DNA from: Chromera velia
Lineage: Eukaryota > Sar > Chromeraceae
DNA length: 46,942 nucleotides
Reading direction: 5' to 3'
Assembly (NCBI GenBank): GCA_018398765.1
Contig: JAHBMJ010003446.1
Span: 42,983 to 89,924, forward strand
Part shown: positions 45,078 to 46,942 of the stretch, piece by piece
Layout of the letters: each line of letters opens with the position of its first letter
Numbering within the stretch: position 1 is the first letter of the stretch
The notes under the pieces: generated by a model
What the model was told of the DNA's origin: nothing
The model's input: only the letters and a program-made list of their open reading frames with translations
Database searches by the model: none
Program-made: the position numbers and the translations under genes

Positions 45078-46807
45078 ATGTGCATGGAGCACATTTTTTC
45101 ACTCAGCGGCAAGCTGGGCAAGGTGGTTGAGGCATTCCTGGATCAACCTGGCGTGCACGTCAACGACGAGTGCGATGAGGATCGAAGACTGCTCGAGCGG
45201 TATCTTGGGAGAGTCGTCTCCCCGTCTCCAGCAAAGACAGAGTATCTTCTCAGACTGACCGTGTCAGGATTGACAGACTCAGCAGAGAAGTCCGCTCTTT
45301 TGAGCGATTTGACAACAAATTTGAAGTGTGCAAGGCTCACCATAGCCAGGCCACGAGATGTGACGCGTGTTTCTTCTGTCGTCACCGCAAAAGAGAACGG
45401 TGTTTTTTTGCATGTTTGCCTCGGCACTTTTGCTGCGAGCTTTGCATCCCTGGGCGTCTCCCTTATCTCTGGAGACGACGAAGACAAACAAAAGGAAGGA
45501 ACAGATGAGGAGGAAGGGGGGGGGAGGCAAGCCTATGGGGTTGTCGGGTCCCTGCTTCACAGTGCATGTAGCCTCGCCGTTGTGCAGGAAGAGCGGGAGG
45601 TGGTTCGTGAAGAGGCCGCCGGGACAAGAGGGCGGCTGATTGTTGTTGTTTTGGACCAGTTGGAGTGTTTGCCTTTGTGGTTCTGCACAGAGGTGGGGGG
45701 TAGGGAGTCTGAATGGAAGAAGACGACAAGGGCACTTGAGGCAGTTGCGGGTTTGTGTGCAGAAACGGGAACTTCGGGAAGTCGGCCCCGATTGGTAGTG
45801 GTTGGACTGCTTGGCCGTGTGTCGAATATTTCTCCTGCTGTATTGGGTTGGCTGCCTCCTCGGCAGGGGGGGGGGGGGGGACAAGGGCTGCAGAGCGGGG
45901 TATTCCGAGTGGATTTTGCGGAGAGGAAAAAGGCTTTCTTGAGAGTAGCACAAAGGCGTTCGTTGAGAAGACAGGAGGGGGACAAGATGGAGGAGAGAGA
46001 GGAGAGCCAGAAAATGTTGTGGCGTGGTGTAGCAGCAGGTCTGTCGCAGTTTCCTGTGGAGACAGACTTTGCGGTTTACGTTCGGAGAGCGGAGACGGTG
46101 GCGCTCTCTATGGCACAAGGAAATGGCGGAGGGGGGATCGAGAGGCCGAGAGAAGCCGCGGCACGAGGGCTGCGATGGGTTTTTCTGGATCGGAGGATTC
46201 GGCTGGGTCGTGCCTTTGCGCTAGTGGGGGGGGGTGAGATGACAGACAGTAGGGCGATAGAAGAGGGAGGCGGGGTTGGTCGTTCCATTGCGTCTTTTTT
46301 TCAGATGCGCCCTGGGGGAATTGCGGGGCTTCAGACTTTGCACCCAACGCTGGAGAGTCCTCTCTTGTCAACACTGTTGAAGGCGCCGTCTGGAGGCACT
46401 TTGGATGGATCTGTTGGTGGGGTGCTCAAGAAAGAAGAGGTCTCCGGGTTGGTCTTGAGAGAGGGGACTCGTCGGGCAGCTGTGCAGTTGGGGGAAGGAG
46501 TTTTCAGTTTCTTTGATGACAAAACGAAGGTCAGTTTCACGTGGACAGGACAGGGAGGAGTGAAACAAACAGGCGAGCACGAAAGAGGGCAACCAAGGAG
46601 GGAACACGAAAAAAACAAAACTCAAAGAAAAGAAAAGAAAGACAGGCCCTCGCGGAACCGTTTCCTTTATGACTTTCACAAAAGCAGGTCTGCATTGACC
46701 TGATCATCCGGTACATCACTGTGTCTGTAGCAAATGAGCTGGCGGGGAGGGTACGGAGGGTCGTAAAGAATACATCTCTTTCATTTCTTGAAAGACCTAG
46801 GGGATGA
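45078..46807 (+). CDS. Unknown protein, possibly divergent AAA+ (ORC-like) ATPase
   Basis: ATG 45078; exons 45078-46529 and 46688-46807 (TGA), 523 residues. The donor AAG/GTCAGT and acceptor AAGCAG keep the frame. The first exon also stays open past the donor to 46703, where the sequence turns Lys/Arg/Glu-rich and looks non-coding. Features: a degenerate P-loop-like GLTDSAEKSALLSDL (about residues 64-78), an acidic linker, RLIVVVLDQLE resembling a Walker B strand (about 186-196), then PRLVVVGLLGRVSN at the usual sensor 1 position, VFRVDFAERKKAFLRVAQ, and a helical C-terminal half. This order resembles ORC4/Cdc6-type AAA+ proteins of replication origins, but the P-loop lacks GK[ST] spacing and overall similarity is weak. 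The CAGT-rich junctions match other genes here. Upstream exons cannot be excluded. Confidence 0.5.
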
Positions 46808-46853
46808 TCGTTTTCTGTTCGTGTTCACCCTGCAGACGGTGTCTGTTTGTACG

Positions 46854-46942
<89 letters not shown>
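46854..46942. repeat. AT/GT microsatellite at window end
   Basis: (AT)n-(GT)n-(AT)n-(GT)n blocks run to the end of the window. Confidence 0.95.

Overview
This is a nuclear fragment from a eukaryote with intron-bearing genes, long CT/GT/GAAG microsatellites and many transposable elements. Two genes are clearly conserved: a ferroportin-type iron exporter (94-2396, 5' end outside the window) and a ubiquitin-conjugating enzyme of the UBE2G/UBE2R (Ubc7/Cdc34) class (17274-19009). A tRNA-Trp gene lies at 44870-44940. Intron style, microsatellites and repeat content would fit an alga-like protist such as a chromerid (Chromera velia is my best guess). That is an inference; nothing here proves the species.

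Layout. 94-2396: ferroportin 3' part. 3142-5370: hAT-like DNA element. 5871-13183: full-length, decayed Copia-type LTR retrotransposon on the minus strand. 13219-13458: MITE. 13793-16779: DNA element with an 8-bp target duplication carrying a two-exon chromodomain gene. 17274-19009: E2 enzyme. 20893-22578 and 36399-37544: two copies of one hAT-like family sharing a conserved unknown reading frame. 22981-25483: gag-only LTR element with an array of short hairpin repeats. 25634-25695 and 26342-26605: further MITE-family copies. 27812-34018: a second full-length Copia-type element. 34693-36111: three-exon gene of unknown function. 40900-42950 (minus): tentative Gln/His-rich repeat protein gene. 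44870-44940 (minus): tRNA-Trp. 45078-46807: two-exon gene that may encode a divergent AAA+ ATPase.

The strongest cross-cutting signal is how the repeats decay. In the 27812-34018 element one reading frame runs from Gag to RNase H for 4.8 kb with 12 in-frame stop codons and no frameshift. Its two LTRs differ by about 45 transitions against one transversion (counted by eye). The gag-only element, the 5871-13183 element and the hAT pair show the same C-to-T/G-to-A pattern. This suggests a deamination or RIP-like process acting on repeats. The second notable item is the chromodomain-bearing DNA element at 13793-16779, whose encoded protein I cannot match to any transposase. Seven of twelve inferred introns begin GTCAG, an unusual donor consensus.
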